From NCBI RefSeq assembly GCF_004322705.1, contig NZ_SIZZ01000001.1:372001-436000 (forward strand): a DNA stretch of 64,000 nucleotides. Direction: 5' to 3'. The position numbers and the translations under genes are program-made. Below are positions 9,439 through 18,698 of this stretch, one piece after another. This DNA comes from Dyella terrae. Its GTDB lineage: Bacteria > Pseudomonadota > Gammaproteobacteria > Xanthomonadales > Rhodanobacteraceae. A model generated the notes under the pieces. That model was not told where the DNA came from and made no database searches. It worked only from the letters and a program-made list of their open reading frames with translations. The number at the start of each line of letters is the position of its first letter. Within the stretch, counting starts at the first letter, position 1.

Positions 9439-10155
9439 ATGACTCGACTGCGTTGGATGGCCTTGGCCTTGACCCTGCTGGGTGCGGTAGCTCACGCGCA
9501 AAGCAGTGGCACGGCGCCGGACGCGCAGGGTGGCAAGTTGGACAAGAACAAGTTGTCCTATGCCATCGGCTACCAGATCGGCAGTCAGTTCGCGAGCGGT
9601 GATCCCGACGTGGATATCGCCGTCATGCAGCGCGCCATCCAGGACGCGTATTCCAAGCGCAAGCCGACGGTGTCCATGCAGGACATGCACGAGCAGTTGC
9701 GCACCCTGGACAAGCACATGCACGACAAGGCCGTGGCGGAGTTCCAGCGCGTCGCGCAGGCGAATGCCCAACGCAGTGCGGCCTACCTGGCCAGCAACCG
9801 GCAGAAGCCGGGCGTGGTGCAGCTGCCATCGGGCATCCAATACCAGGTGCTCAACAAGGGCGACGGCAGGGACCAGCCGGCGCTCAACAGCACCGTGACA
9901 GTCAATTTCCGCGCCATGCTGATCGACGGCACCGAATTCGACAGCTCCTGGGCACACGGTGCGCCGGTGAGTTTCATCGTCAACAACAAGGTCATCCCCG
10001 GCTGGCAGGACGTCATCCAGCGCATGCATGTCGGCGACAAGTGGCGCGTGGTCATTCCGCCGGCCCTGGCTTACGGCGAGCGCGGCGATCTGCCGCGCAT
10101 CGGTCCAAATGAGGCCCTGGTGTTCGAGATCGAGTTGCTGGAAATCAAGCAGTAA
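9439..10155 (+). CDS. Exported FKBP-type peptidyl-prolyl cis-trans isomerase (FkpA/Mip-like)
   Basis: The 238-residue protein is a periplasmic proline isomerase/chaperone. A signal peptide (MTRLRWMALALTLLGAVAHA) is followed by an N-terminal FKBP dimerisation domain (about residues 30-120, KLSYAIGYQIGSQFASGDPDVD) and the FKBP catalytic domain (about 125-238). That domain has SGIQYQVLNKGDG, GTEFDSSWAHG, VIPGWQDVIQRMHVGDKW and IPPALAYGERG, which line the active site. The order and length match Mip/FkpA dimers. The start ATG at 9439 has GGAGG seven bases upstream (GGAGGAATGGC). It stands alone, 57 bp before a DUF1289 gene on the same strand. Confidence 0.92.
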   Translation: MTRLRWMALALTLLGAVAHAQSSGTAPDAQGGKLDKNKLSYAIGYQIGSQFASGDPDVDIAVMQRAIQDAYSKRKPTVSMQDMHEQLRTLDKHMHDKAVAEFQRVAQANAQRSAAYLASNRQKPGVVQLPSGIQYQVLNKGDGRDQPALNSTVTVNFRAMLIDGTEFDSSWAHGAPVSFIVNNKVIPGWQDVIQRMHVGDKWRVVIPPALAYGERGDLPRIGPNEALVFEIELLEIKQ

Positions 10156-10212
10156 GCCATCTCGCACGGCCGATTCACCCAAGCGTCCGTCCAGTCGCTA
10201 AAATAGGGGTTC

Positions 10213-10401
10213 ATGTCGAACCCTTACATTGTCCCCGCACCTATCCTCAGTCCTTGCATCGGCATCTGCCGACTGGACGAGCGTGGCCTTTGCGAAGGTT
10301 GTTTCCGTACGGGCGATGAGATCGCGCGCTGGCGCAGCATGAGCGACGCCGAACGTACGCGTTACATGGACGAGATCCTGCCCGAGCGGGAAGCGTCATG
10401 A
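10213..10401 (+). CDS. DUF1289 family small cysteine-rich protein
   Basis: This 62-residue protein carries the DUF1289 pattern SPCIGICRLDERGLCEGC, four Cys in a CxxxC...CxxC arrangement, followed by RTGDEIARWRSMSDAER. The cysteines suggest a metal or Fe-S site, but the family role is not established. The start ATG at 10213 follows GGGGTTC. The stop overlaps the start of the Nudix gene by 4 bp (ATGA), so the two are translated together and may act in one process. Confidence 0.85.
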   Translation: MSNPYIVPAPILSPCIGICRLDERGLCEGCFRTGDEIARWRSMSDAERTRYMDEILPEREAS

Positions 10402-11006
10402 GCGATAGCGACCCGCTATCGCCACTGCTTCCGGCCCTGTTGCCGCTGAATACCCCGCCCCAGGGGCCCTCCTGGAACCACAGCGAAATGAGCGAGTTGA
10501 TCGGCGATACGCCGCGTCGACCTGCGGCCGTGCTGTTGGGGTGGCGTGAAGGCGTGCAGCCGCGCCTGGTGTTGACGGTGCGCACTGCCAATCTGCAGGC
10601 GCATGCCGGGCAGGTTGCCTTTCCCGGTGGTCGGACCGACCCGGAGGATTCCGACGCAATCGCGACAGCTCTGCGCGAAAGTGAAGAGGAGATCGGGCTG
10701 GATCGCAAGCTGGTCACCCCGCTGGGTTTTCTCGACAGCTTCGAAACCATCAGCGGGTACCGGATTACACCCGTCGTGGCGCGGATCGATAGGAGCGCGC
10801 GCCTGTATCCGGCGCCGGCCGAAGTGGCAGAAGTGTTCGAGGTGCCAATGAATTTCTTCATGGACCCGGCCAATCTGCGGCGCTATACGATGGAATTTCG
10901 CGGGCACCGCCGCGAGATGGTCGAATTCATGCACGGCGGACATCGCATCTGGGGTGCGACGGCTGCCATGTTGTTCAATCTGTTGCAGAGGATGGGACGA
11001 TCATGA
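10398..11006 (+). CDS. CoA-type Nudix pyrophosphatase (NudL-like)
   Basis: The 202-residue Nudix hydrolase resembles CoA pyrophosphatases, which cleave coenzyme A or acyl-CoA into phosphopantetheine and 3',5'-ADP. The segment AGQVAFPGGRTDPEDSDAIA (from about residue 70) joined to TALRESEEEIGL is the Nudix box with the CoA-type GGxxDxxD lead. The C-terminal RRYTMEFRGHR and IWGATAAMLFNLL blocks also match NudL proteins. It overlaps the DUF1289 gene and the following sseA gene by 4 bp each (both ATGA), forming a tight three-gene operon. Its substrate is inferred from the family only. Confidence 0.88.
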   Translation: MSDSDPLSPLLPALLPLNTPPQGPSWNHSEMSELIGDTPRRPAAVLLGWREGVQPRLVLTVRTANLQAHAGQVAFPGGRTDPEDSDAIATALRESEEEIGLDRKLVTPLGFLDSFETISGYRITPVVARIDRSARLYPAPAEVAEVFEVPMNFFMDPANLRRYTMEFRGHRREMVEFMHGGHRIWGATAAMLFNLLQRMGRS

Positions 11007-11851
11007 CTTTGCGTACTCCCTTGATCGACGCCGCGGCATTGCGTGCGATGTCACCGTCGGATGTGTTGATCGTCGACTGCCGGATCGATCTGAGCGACCG
11101 TAGCAAGAGCGAACGCGCCTATCTCGACGGTCACATTCCTGGCGCTGTGTACGTGAGCCTGGAGGACGACTTGTCCGACCTGTCGCGCATCGGAGAGGGC
11201 CTCGGACGGCATCCCTTGCCGATGGAGCAGGCGTTCTCGGCCGTGTTGTCCCGCATCGGCTGGAAGCCGGGGCTGAGCATGGTTTGCTATGACTCCGCCG
11301 GTGGCTCGCTCGCTGCGGCGCGCTTGTGGTGGATGATGCGCCTGGTCGGAGTGCACGATGTCGCTGTTCTTGATGGCGGTATCCAGGCCTGGGAAGCGGC
11401 GGGATATCCGCTGGAAAGCGGGAAGGTCGAGCGTGGGGCCACGACAGTTTCGCTCAGCTACGACGCGCGCACCTTTACGACGCAACACAGCGACGTCAGC
11501 GAACGTCCGGATCAGCTGCTGGTCGACGCCCGCGCGGCACCGCGTTACCGCGGCGACGTCGAGCCTCTGGATCGCGTCGGCGGCCATGTGCCCGGTGCGC
11601 TCAACCGTCCGTTCGCCGACAACCTCGACGATCAGGGGCGCTTCAAATCACCGGCGCGCCTGCGGGAGGAGTTCCAGGCGGTGATCGGTACGACCCAGCC
11701 CGATCATGTCGTGCACATGTGCGGCTCGGGCGTCACGGCCTGCCACAATCTGCTGGCCATGGAAGTCGCCGGGCTGCATGGCTCGCGCCTCTATGCGCCA
11801 TCGTGGAGTGGCTGGGTGAGCGATCCGGCGCGTCCGGTCGCCAAAGGCTGA
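11003..11851 (+). CDS. sseA: 3-mercaptopyruvate sulfurtransferase (two-domain rhodanese)
   Basis: The 282-residue protein has two rhodanese domains (about residues 5-135 and 155-278). The first is the inactive structural copy (MVCYDSAGGSLAAARLWWMM, Asp at the catalytic Cys position). The second carries the active loop CGSGVTAC at about 239-246, the loop type of 3-mercaptopyruvate sulfurtransferases rather than thiosulfate rhodaneses (CRKGVT). It transfers sulfur from 3-mercaptopyruvate to thiols or cyanide in the cytosol. It is the last gene of the DUF1289-Nudix-sseA operon, and a hairpin terminator follows directly. Confidence 0.92.
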   Translation: MTLRTPLIDAAALRAMSPSDVLIVDCRIDLSDRSKSERAYLDGHIPGAVYVSLEDDLSDLSRIGEGLGRHPLPMEQAFSAVLSRIGWKPGLSMVCYDSAGGSLAAARLWWMMRLVGVHDVAVLDGGIQAWEAAGYPLESGKVERGATTVSLSYDARTFTTQHSDVSERPDQLLVDARAAPRYRGDVEPLDRVGGHVPGALNRPFADNLDDQGRFKSPARLREEFQAVIGTTQPDHVVHMCGSGVTACHNLLAMEVAGLHGSRLYAPSWSGWVSDPARPVAKG

Positions 11852-11856
11852 AAGGC

Positions 11857-11881
11857 TCCCCCGTCGCGACACGGGGGATTT
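11857..11881 (+). terminator. Hairpin terminator between sseA and the convergent isomerase gene
   Basis: An 8-bp stem (TCCCCCGT / ACGGGGGA) with a 6-base loop is followed by TTT. The T run is short, so strength is uncertain. It lies 6 bp after the sseA stop and 7 bp before the convergent gene end. Confidence 0.6.
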
Positions 11882-11887
11882 GCCGGA

Positions 11888-12643
11888 TTACTTCTTGTTC
11901 TTCAGACGCTCGACCAGCTGACGCAGCACAGCCTGAGTCTCGTCGCCGAAGAACGCATCGACGAAGTCATCGATCGGCAGCGCATCCGGATCCTTCCAGA
12001 CCTCGATCAGGTCGGCACGGGCCAGGGCGCGCGTCGCGGACATGGCGCGCGGCGGCAGGGCGAGGAGCTCATTGAGCCAGTGCAACGAGCGCGTCACCAC
12101 CTGGTCCACGCCAGTCAGCTCGTCCACCAGTCCGCAGGCCAGAGCCTGCTCCGATTCGATCATCGCGCCGGCAACCAGCAGGCGTTCGGCACGGTAGGTG
12201 CCGACTACGCGGCGCATGGCCATCTGGATGCACTCGGGTACCGTCAGTCCGACCTGCACTTCATTCAGGCCTATACGGAACGGGCCCTGCGCCATCACGC
12301 GGTAATCGCAGAACAGCGACAACACGGCGCCGCCGGCCGGGCTGTGACCGGTGATCGCTGCGACGATGGGCACCGGGCTCTTGGCCAGCGCCGCCGCCGT
12401 GTGGAAGAACATGCGCCAGAAGGCGCGCACTTCCGCGCGGTCCTTGCCGATAAGGGCCGGCACGTCGACACCGGCGGAAAACATACCTTCGGCACCGGAA
12501 AGCACGATGCCTCGCGCACCGCTGGCAAACGCCTGTGCCAGTGCGCCCTGGATCGCTTCCAGCAACGACATGTTCAGCGCATTGACGGGCGGGCGCGCCA
12601 GGTTGATCTCAGTGATGGCGTCGTGCTGGATGATCTTGAGCAT
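11888..12643 (-). CDS. Delta3,Delta2-enoyl-CoA isomerase (ECI1-type crotonase)
   Basis: The 251-residue crotonase-fold protein differs from the hydratase at 8425. Its segment SPAGGAVLSLFCDYRVMA lacks the first catalytic Glu of hydratases, while IGLNEVQVGL keeps the second. This single-Glu pattern and the local sequence are strikingly like mitochondrial Delta3,Delta2-enoyl-CoA isomerase (CPAGGCLVALTCDYRI then IGLNETQLGI), which moves the double bond in unsaturated acyl-CoAs so that beta-oxidation can continue. MFSAGVDVPAL (about residues 54-64) is the oxyanion-hole region. The protein ends in RLKNKK. The exact substrate is inferred. It is separated from the DUF4139 gene upstream by 65 bp. Confidence 0.8.
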   Translation of the reverse strand: MLKIIQHDAITEINLARPPVNALNMSLLEAIQGALAQAFASGARGIVLSGAEGMFSAGVDVPALIGKDRAEVRAFWRMFFHTAAALAKSPVPIVAAITGHSPAGGAVLSLFCDYRVMAQGPFRIGLNEVQVGLTVPECIQMAMRRVVGTYRAERLLVAGAMIESEQALACGLVDELTGVDQVVTRSLHWLNELLALPPRAMSATRALARADLIEVWKDPDALPIDDFVDAFFGDETQAVLRQLVERLKNKK

Positions 12644-12668
12644 GGCGGAAACTCAGGTAGAGGTGCTT

Positions 12669-12695
12669 GCCCGCGAGCGTAGCAAACTCGCGGGC
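12669..12695 (-). other. GC-rich hairpin downstream of the DUF4139 gene
   Basis: A perfect 9-bp stem (GCCCGCGAG / CTCGCGGGC) with a 9-base loop lies 13 bp past the stop of the leftward DUF4139 gene. No T run follows on either strand, so it is at best a weak or Rho-assisted terminator. Confidence 0.4.
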
Positions 12696-12708
12696 GCTTG
12701 CCGGTGTT

Positions 12709-14172
12709 TTACTGCGGCTGCACGTCGGCCGCCCACTGGTAGTGAAGCGTGTAATCCAGGGTGACTTTGCCGTTGGCCGGCACCTGTACACGGAATTCCA
12801 GCAGGTCGGGCTTCTGCACCGAAGGCTTGGCGGAGGACGACGCCAAGGACCACTCGCGCCAGCGGAACGGGTGTTCTCGCACGGTGACGGTACGCGCACT
12901 GTCGCCGGCATTGGTCAGGGTGACACGGAAGGCTTCGTCCATCGTCCGGGCCGACTTATCGACCTTGAAGTCCGTCCGTTCCCGCTCACCACGAAGGTCG
13001 AAGGCATTGCCCAGCGTGACGTCGACCTTGCCTCTCTTGGGCGTGTCGGCGATCCGGCCTTCACCGATGAACTGGGACGAGCCCTGACGGTCGAGTGTCA
13101 TCACGCGGAGGTTGCCGGCCGGCAGGCTGTCGAACGCCGTCAGTGCGAGCGTGCTGGTAATCGTATTGCCGCTGTTCCCGCCCACGTCGCGTGCGATCAA
13201 TGGCTGGTTCGGCGACCAGCCTGCATTGCCGGCTTCGTAGATCAGGGTGCGTTCGCAATCGATCGAGCGTGTGGCGTACAGCGGTGTCTGCGTCACGCTG
13301 CCGTCGGGCAGGGTGACGAGGCCGGGAAGGGTGTAGCTGCGATAGTCACCGACGGTGTCCTGCTCCGGCGCGGCGTCGTAAGCGGCTTTGGCGCGCGGTG
13401 CGGCGGCTGCCATCATCATCGGGCGCGGCCCGGAGTTGCGGGCGAAGCGAGGCTCGCCGGCAATCAGAGTGAGTTGGGTGTCGTTCCAGTCGCGACCGCT
13501 GCGGTTGGCGATGCTGGCGCGCGATTCGAATTGCAGCTTGCAGCTGTTGCCGTCTGCCAGCGTGCCGATGTACGCCGCTCGCCAGCCCAGGCCACCTGTG
13601 GGATAGCTGAGGCTGGCCGTGGCCTTGCCGGCGCGGGCGCCCTCCACGCGCAGCTCAAGGCTTGAGCCGGTGTTGAACGTGCCGCGTGCACGCACCGCGG
13701 CGTATTCGCGCACCAGGCTCGTCTGCCCTTGCGCATCGCTGACCAGCAAGCCGTTGCTCGCGCGCAGCAGGGTGCCGCTGGCGATCACTTGTCCGCTGCT
13801 GCCCACGACATCGACGGGCTGGCCGACGAGGCTGCCCAGCGCGGCGTCCGCACCCTGGCCGATCCGCAGACGTTGTGACAGCACCTTGCCGGCACCGTTG
13901 TCGATGTTGAGAGCCAGCGCCTCGCTATCGAGGTAGGCAGGCAGGCCGCCCAGCACGATGTCTTGCACGCCTTGCTTCAGGTCGATCTGACGCGGCTCGC
14001 GTGCCATCGCATAGCCTGCCTCGACAGAGCCGCCGTCGCCGACGTTATAAAGCGCGCCATCGTCGCTGCGGTAAAGGGTGAGTTCGGTGCGGCCAGTGGC
14101 CGGCGCGGCGGTCGCCGAGCCGATAACGGCGGCACACGACAGGGCGAGGATGGAGCGGGAAAGGTGGCTCAC
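12709..14172 (-). CDS. Exported DUF4139 domain protein
   Basis: The 487-residue protein has a signal peptide (SRSILALSCAAVIGSATA, cut near residue 22) and the layout of DUF4139 proteins: an N-terminal beta-rich part (ELTLYRSDDGALYNV, ASGTLLRASNGLLVSD) and a long C-terminal domain (from about 185). The C-terminal domain has LSYPTGGLGWRAAYIGTL, the conserved YTLPGLVTLPDGS block and HPFRWREWSLASSS near the end. The family is poorly characterised and is presumed to act in the periplasm or outer envelope. There is no gene with a known partner role beside it. The function is not assigned. Confidence 0.8.
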   Translation of the reverse strand: MSHLSRSILALSCAAVIGSATAAPATGRTELTLYRSDDGALYNVGDGGSVEAGYAMAREPRQIDLKQGVQDIVLGGLPAYLDSEALALNIDNGAGKVLSQRLRIGQGADAALGSLVGQPVDVVGSSGQVIASGTLLRASNGLLVSDAQGQTSLVREYAAVRARGTFNTGSSLELRVEGARAGKATASLSYPTGGLGWRAAYIGTLADGNSCKLQFESRASIANRSGRDWNDTQLTLIAGEPRFARNSGPRPMMMAAAAPRAKAAYDAAPEQDTVGDYRSYTLPGLVTLPDGSVTQTPLYATRSIDCERTLIYEAGNAGWSPNQPLIARDVGGNSGNTITSTLALTAFDSLPAGNLRVMTLDRQGSSQFIGEGRIADTPKRGKVDVTLGNAFDLRGERERTDFKVDKSARTMDEAFRVTLTNAGDSARTVTVREHPFRWREWSLASSSAKPSVQKPDLLEFRVQVPANGKVTLDYTLHYQWAADVQPQ

Positions 14173-14254
14173 GGTCAGACTCCTTTGTCACGTCAGTCGA
14201 AGGGGATCTTACGTATGACGACTGAAGGAGAGGTGTCGGAAGCATCGCAAACAA

Positions 14255-14278
14255 GAAGGGCGCCCTGCGGCGCCCTTC
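14255..14278 (-). terminator. Terminator after the uvrA-thioesterase operon
   Basis: A perfect 10-bp stem (GAAGGGCGCC / GGCGCCCTTC) with the loop CTGC lies 7 bp past the thioesterase stop. Reading leftward it is followed by TTGTTTG, a fair U-rich tract. Reading rightward it has no T run. Confidence 0.8.
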
Positions 14279-14284
14279 AAACCC

Positions 14285-14734
14285 TCATGCCTCAACGGCT
14301 TCGCGGATGGCCGGTGGAAGCGGCACGGGCTTGCCCGTGGACGGATCCATCCACACCATGACCACGCGACCGTCGCTGTACAGACGATCGTTGTCTTCGG
14401 CATCGACGATGCGATGGCCGATCGTCATCGAGCTGTTGCCCAGTCGCTCGCAGAAGAGCTCCACATGCAACTGCGCCGGCCACTCGATCGGATAGCGGTA
14501 GTTGATCTCGTTGGCGGCCAGCACCGGCATGGCGTGCTCGTCGAACCACGGGCCCGGCACGTGACGCAGCCACTGCAGGCGAGCCTCTTCCAGGTAGGTA
14601 AGGTAGTTCGAATTGTTGACGTGATTGAACGCGTCCAGGTCACGCCAGCGCACGCCAATGTCGGCGGTGAACAGCGGGGCGGTCTTGGCTGCGGCTTCTG
14701 TTGCAGCCTGGGTGTCGGTACTGCCAGAGCTCAT
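14285..14734 (-). CDS. Hotdog-fold acyl-CoA thioesterase (YbgC/4HBT-like)
   Basis: The 149-residue protein has the 4HBT signature [20 protein letters not shown] (about residues 24-43), with the catalytic Asp in [11 protein letters not shown] and the helix [10 protein letters not shown]. Such enzymes hydrolyse acyl-CoA thioesters; the natural substrate is not evident here. Its ATG lies in the uvrA stop codon (ATGA, 14731-14734), so translation is coupled to uvrA. This pairing of a DNA repair gene with a thioesterase gene looks positional rather than functional. A hairpin terminator follows. Confidence 0.87.
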   Translation of the reverse strand: MSSGSTDTQAATEAAAKTAPLFTADIGVRWRDLDAFNHVNNSNYLTYLEEARLQWLRHVPGPWFDEHAMPVLAANEINYRYPIEWPAQLHVELFCERLGNSSMTIGHRIVDAEDNDRLYSDGRVVMVWMDPSTGKPVPLPPAIREAVEA

Positions 14735-17622
14735 GCAATCTTTTTCCGTGCGGCGGATTTCTCACGCCCGTTGTTCTTGGCGATTTTGCCGTTGGCGATT
14801 TTAAGGTGCGGCGCCAGGAAACGTCCCGTATGCGATGACGGCGTGGCGGCGACGGCCTCCGGCGTGCCGGACACCAGGATGCGACCGCCGCCGGAACCGC
14901 CTTCCGGACCCAGGTCGACGATCCAGTCCGCGGTTTTGATCACGTCGAGATTGTGCTCGATCACCACCACGGTATTGCCCTGTTCGACCAGTTGATGCAG
15001 CACGTCGAGCAACTGCTCGATATCGTGGAAGTGCAGGCCGGTCGTCGGCTCATCGAGGATGTACAGCGTGCGGCCGGTATCGCGCTTGGACAGTTCCTTG
15101 GACAGCTTCACGCGCTGCGCTTCACCGCCCGAGAGCGTGGTCGCGCTCTGGCCCAGCTTGATGTAGTCCAGGCCCACGGCGCGGAGCGTTTCGAGCTTGC
15201 GTGCGATGGTCGGCACGTTCTCGAACAGCTTCAGCGCGTCCTCCACCGTCATGCCGAGCACGTCGGCGATGGTGTGGCCCTTGTACATGATTTCCAGCGT
15301 TTCGCGGTTGTAGCGCTTGCCGTGGCACACGTCGCAGGGCACGTACACGTCTGGGAGGAAATGCATCTCCACCTTGATCATGCCGTCGCCTTCGCAGGCT
15401 TCGCAGCGACCTCCGCGCACGTTAAAGCTGAAGCGGCCGGCGGTGTAACCGCGTGAGCGTGCTTCCGGCACCTGTGCGTAGAGTTCGCGCAACGGCGTGA
15501 ACAGGCCTGTGTACGTGGCCGGATTCGAACGCGGCGTGCGGCCGATCGGCGACTGATCGATGTCGACGACCTTGTCGAACAACTCCATGTTCTCGACCGA
15601 CTTGTACGGCGCCGGCTGTTCGCTGGCGCCATTGAGTTCGGTTGCGGCGATACGGAAGAGCGTGTCGTTGATCAGCGTCGACTTACCCGAGCCAGAAACA
15701 CCCGTGACACAGGTGAACAGGCCGGCCGGGATGTCGAGATCGACGTTCTTGAGATTGTTGCCGCTGGCGCCGTGGAGATGCAGCCAGGATTCTGCGTCCT
15801 CCTGCACGCGGCGCTCTTCCGGCACCTTGATCGCGCGGCGACCCGACAGATACTGGCCGGTGACCGAGCGCTTGGAGGCCAGGATGTCCTTGAGCGTGCC
15901 CTGTGCGACGACTTCACCGCCGTGCACACCGGCACCCGGGCCGATGTCGAGCACGTGGTCGGCCAGACGGATGGCGTCTTCGTCGTGCTCCACCACGATG
16001 ACCGTGTTGCCCAGGTCGCGCAGACGCGTGAGCGTGCCGAGCAGGCGCTCGTTGTCGCGCTGGTGCAGGCCAATGGACGGCTCGTCGAGCACGTACATGA
16101 CGCCGACTAGGCCGGCACCGATCTGCGAGGCGAGTCGAATGCGCTGGGCTTCACCGCCGGAGAGCGAGTCCGCCTGGCGATCGAGCGTCAGGTAATTCAG
16201 GCCGACGTCGTTGAGGAAGCTCAGGCGCTCGCGGATTTCCTTGACGATCTTCACCGCGATCTCGCCGCGCCAGCCCGCCAGGGTCAGCTTCTCGAAGAAG
16301 GCGAGGGCGTCATCGATCGAGCGCGAGGTAAGCGAGGGCAGGGCGTGGTCGGCGACGAACACGTTGCGCGCCGAGCGATTCAGGCGCTGGCCGTGGCAAT
16401 CCGGGCAGGGTTTTTCGCTGATGTACTTGGCCAGCTCTTCGCGCACCGCGGACGATTCCGTCTCGCGGTAGCGACGTTCGAGATTCGGCAGGATGCCTTC
16501 GAAGGTGTGTTCGCGTGTGACGCGACCACCGCGTTCAGTGATGTAACGGAACGCGATCTTTTCCTTGCCGCTGCCCTGGAGCACGGCGTTCTGTACGTTG
16601 GCCGGCAGCTGGCTCCAGGCCGTGTCGACATCGAAGCCGTAATGCTGCGCCAGCGACACAATCATCTGGAAGTAGTACGCATTGCGGCGGTCCCAGCCGC
16701 GCACCGCGCCGCCGGAAAGCGGCAGCTCCGGATGGTTGACCACGCGTGCGGCGTCGAACACCTGCGTCACGCCAAGACCGTCGCAGCTGGGGCAGGCACC
16801 GATGGGTGAGTTGAACGAGAACAGGCGCGGCTCGAGTTCCGGCAGCGAGTAATCGCAGACCGGGCAGGAGTAACGCGACGAGAGCAACTGCTCAGGCGCA
16901 TCGGCGTTGTCCATGTCCACCACGATGACCAGGCCATCACCCAGGCGCAGCGCGGTCTCGAAGGATTCGGCCAGGCGCTGCTTGATGTCGTCGCGCGGAC
17001 GGAAGCGGTCGATCACCACTTCGATGGTGTGCTTCTGGCGCAGCGTCAGTGGTGGTACGGCGTCGAGTTCGTACACGGTGCCATCGACGCGGGCGCGCAC
17101 GAAACCCTGCGCGCGCAGCTGGTCGAACACCTGCACATGCTCACCCTTGCGTTCTCGAATGACCGGGGCCAGCAGCATGAAGCGCTTGTCCGGATCCAGC
17201 GCGAGCGTGGCGTCGACCATCTGGCTCACGGTTTGCGCTTCCAGCGGGATGCCGTGGTCGGGGCAGCGAGGCGTACCGACACGCGCGAACAGCAGGCGCA
17301 GGTAGTCGTACACCTCGGTGATCGTGCCCACGGTTGAACGCGGGTTGTGCGAAGTGGACTTCTGTTCGATCGAAATCGCCGGCGACAGACCTTCGATATG
17401 GTCCACGTCGGGCTTTTCCATCATCGAGAGGAATTGCCTCGCGTAGGCCGACAGCGATTCCACGTAACGGCGCTGGCCTTCTGCGTAGATGGTGTCAAAA
17501 GCGAGCGACGATTTACCCGACCCGGACAGGCCCGTGATCACGATCAGCTGATCGCGAGGGAGGTCCAGATCGATGTTTTTGAGGTTATGCGTGCGAGCGC
17601 CGCGGATGCGGATCGTATCCAT
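14731..17622 (-). CDS. uvrA: UvrABC excision nuclease subunit A
   Basis: The 963-residue damage-recognition ATPase of nucleotide excision repair has two ABC modules. The first Walker A is [13 protein letters not shown] near residue 32, and the second is [13 protein letters not shown] near 650. Zinc modules are visible as [12 protein letters not shown]...CPSCDGLG and CEACEGDG...[13 protein letters not shown] signatures [12 protein letters not shown] and [12 protein letters not shown] are intact, as are the [12 protein letters not shown] and [12 protein letters not shown] Walker B regions. The Lys-rich tail ([12 protein letters not shown]) adds slightly to the usual about 940 residues. A TATAGT-like -10 lies about 30 bp upstream of the start (17652-17657 on the other strand), but no clear LexA box was recognised. 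Confidence 0.97.
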   Translation of the reverse strand: MDTIRIRGARTHNLKNIDLDLPRDQLIVITGLSGSGKSSLAFDTIYAEGQRRYVESLSAYARQFLSMMEKPDVDHIEGLSPAISIEQKSTSHNPRSTVGTITEVYDYLRLLFARVGTPRCPDHGIPLEAQTVSQMVDATLALDPDKRFMLLAPVIRERKGEHVQVFDQLRAQGFVRARVDGTVYELDAVPPLTLRQKHTIEVVIDRFRPRDDIKQRLAESFETALRLGDGLVIVVDMDNADAPEQLLSSRYSCPVCDYSLPELEPRLFSFNSPIGACPSCDGLGVTQVFDAARVVNHPELPLSGGAVRGWDRRNAYYFQMIVSLAQHYGFDVDTAWSQLPANVQNAVLQGSGKEKIAFRYITERGGRVTREHTFEGILPNLERRYRETESSAVREELAKYISEKPCPDCHGQRLNRSARNVFVADHALPSLTSRSIDDALAFFEKLTLAGWRGEIAVKIVKEIRERLSFLNDVGLNYLTLDRQADSLSGGEAQRIRLASQIGAGLVGVMYVLDEPSIGLHQRDNERLLGTLTRLRDLGNTVIVVEHDEDAIRLADHVLDIGPGAGVHGGEVVAQGTLKDILASKRSVTGQYLSGRRAIKVPEERRVQEDAESWLHLHGASGNNLKNVDLDIPAGLFTCVTGVSGSGKSTLINDTLFRIAATELNGASEQPAPYKSVENMELFDKVVDIDQSPIGRTPRSNPATYTGLFTPLRELYAQVPEARSRGYTAGRFSFNVRGGRCEACEGDGMIKVEMHFLPDVYVPCDVCHGKRYNRETLEIMYKGHTIADVLGMTVEDALKLFENVPTIARKLETLRAVGLDYIKLGQSATTLSGGEAQRVKLSKELSKRDTGRTLYILDEPTTGLHFHDIEQLLDVLHQLVEQGNTVVVIEHNLDVIKTADWIVDLGPEGGSGGGRILVSGTPEAVAATPSSHTGRFLAPHLKIANGKIAKNNGREKSAARKKIA

Positions 17623-17791
17623 GTCGACTGGGGGTGTCGGGGAAAAACTGCACTATACCAAACTAATCAGGTCAGTTATTACCTTGGGGTCTCCGAAATG
17701 TCTGGTCTTCAGTGACGAGTCGGTCAGATATGGCTTAATAGTTGTTTGGCCGGTTTCTGGCCTGGTCGGATCGGATGTGAGGGTTGCGAGG

Positions 17792-18568
17792 ATGGGTAAA
17801 GTGAGCAAGTGGGCCGTCGCCATGCTGCTGGCGGCCGGGGCGACCGCGGGCCATGCGGCCACGCAGGCTCCGACCGAGGAGCAGGTGCGTCAGCTGATGG
17901 AGGTGGTGGGTGTTGGCAAAATGCTCACCCAGATGAACGCCCAGGCCGTGGGTGTCATGCAGCAATCCCTGCCGTGCATCCCGGCCAGCTACTGGCAGAA
18001 CTACGTCGATGCCAACGGCTCCCAGCAATTCATCGGCCGCCTCGTGCCGATCTGGCAGAAGCATTTCACGGCCGATGAGATGGAGGGCATGCTCAAGTTC
18101 TATCGCTCCCCGCTCGGCCAGAAGGTGATCGCCGAGATGCCCGCGACCATGGCTGAAGCCACCCAGGCCGGCCAGCAGTGGAGCCACGAGCGCAGCGAGC
18201 AGATGCTTGCCGAGCTCAAGCAGAAGGGCAGCCTGGACACCCATGGCCGCTGCCCGGCGACCGTGGCATCCGGCGACCAGCCGGGCGATGTCGAGGCCAA
18301 TGAGGACGAGGCGGACACTGCTGCGGCCGCTGCGGCAACCAAGACGACGTCAAAGAAGGCCGCAACCACGAAGAGCAAGGCAAAGCCCTCAACCAAGGCC
18401 AAGCCCAAGACTCCGGCCAAGACGACCCAGAAAACCACGAGCAAGGCCCCGGCAACGACCACCAAGTCAACGGCCAAGCCGGCCAGCGGCACGTCCAAGA
18501 CCACTGCGGACAAGCCGGCCGCCAAGGCGGCCTCGACCCCCGCCGCCACCCCGGCCAGCGGAAGCTGA
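17792..18568 (+). CDS. Exported DUF2059 domain protein with a Lys/Thr/Ala/Pro-rich tail
   Basis: The 258-residue protein has a signal peptide (MGKVSKWAVAMLLAAGATAGHA) and a DUF2059 domain (about residues 30-150). WQKHFTADEMEGMLKFYRSPLGQKVIAEMP is the characteristic block of that domain. From about residue 183 to the end it is a basic low-complexity tail built from KTTSK, KAKPK and AATPA-like units, resembling histone-H1-like or PG-anchoring tails. DUF2059 function is unknown. ATG 17792 was chosen because it gives the signal peptide; GTG 17777 in the same frame is an alternative, and the longer open frame upstream is only the mirror of uvrA. It lies upstream of the rplU promoter. Confidence 0.8.
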   Translation: MGKVSKWAVAMLLAAGATAGHAATQAPTEEQVRQLMEVVGVGKMLTQMNAQAVGVMQQSLPCIPASYWQNYVDANGSQQFIGRLVPIWQKHFTADEMEGMLKFYRSPLGQKVIAEMPATMAEATQAGQQWSHERSEQMLAELKQKGSLDTHGRCPATVASGDQPGDVEANEDEADTAAAAAATKTTSKKAATTKSKAKPSTKAKPKTPAKTTQKTTSKAPATTTKSTAKPASGTSKTTADKPAAKAASTPAATPASGS

Positions 18569-18600
18569 CCCGGATTCTGATGTCGGCAGGTGGTCAGGAA

Positions 18601-18630
18601 TTGACCAGAAATCCTGGGGATGGCTATAAT
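18601..18630 (+). promoter_or_regulatory. Strong sigma-70 promoter of rplU-rpmA
   Basis: TTGACC at 18601-18606 and a perfect TATAAT at 18625-18630 are separated by 18 bp. Transcription would start near 18637, giving a leader of about 60 bases before rplU. This is the closest match to consensus seen in the window, as expected for ribosomal protein genes. Confidence 0.8.
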
Positions 18631-18698
18631 CCCCAGTTCGCCGCCCCGACAAAGGGCTGAGCGAAACCCAAGAGAATAACGACAGAAGGGATAATCCC

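Noticed and set aside
17630-17680. LexA box upstream of uvrA
   Set aside because: TTAG and ATAGT blocks occur around the candidate -10, but neither the E. coli form (CTG-N10-CAG) nor the Xanthomonas form is matched well enough.
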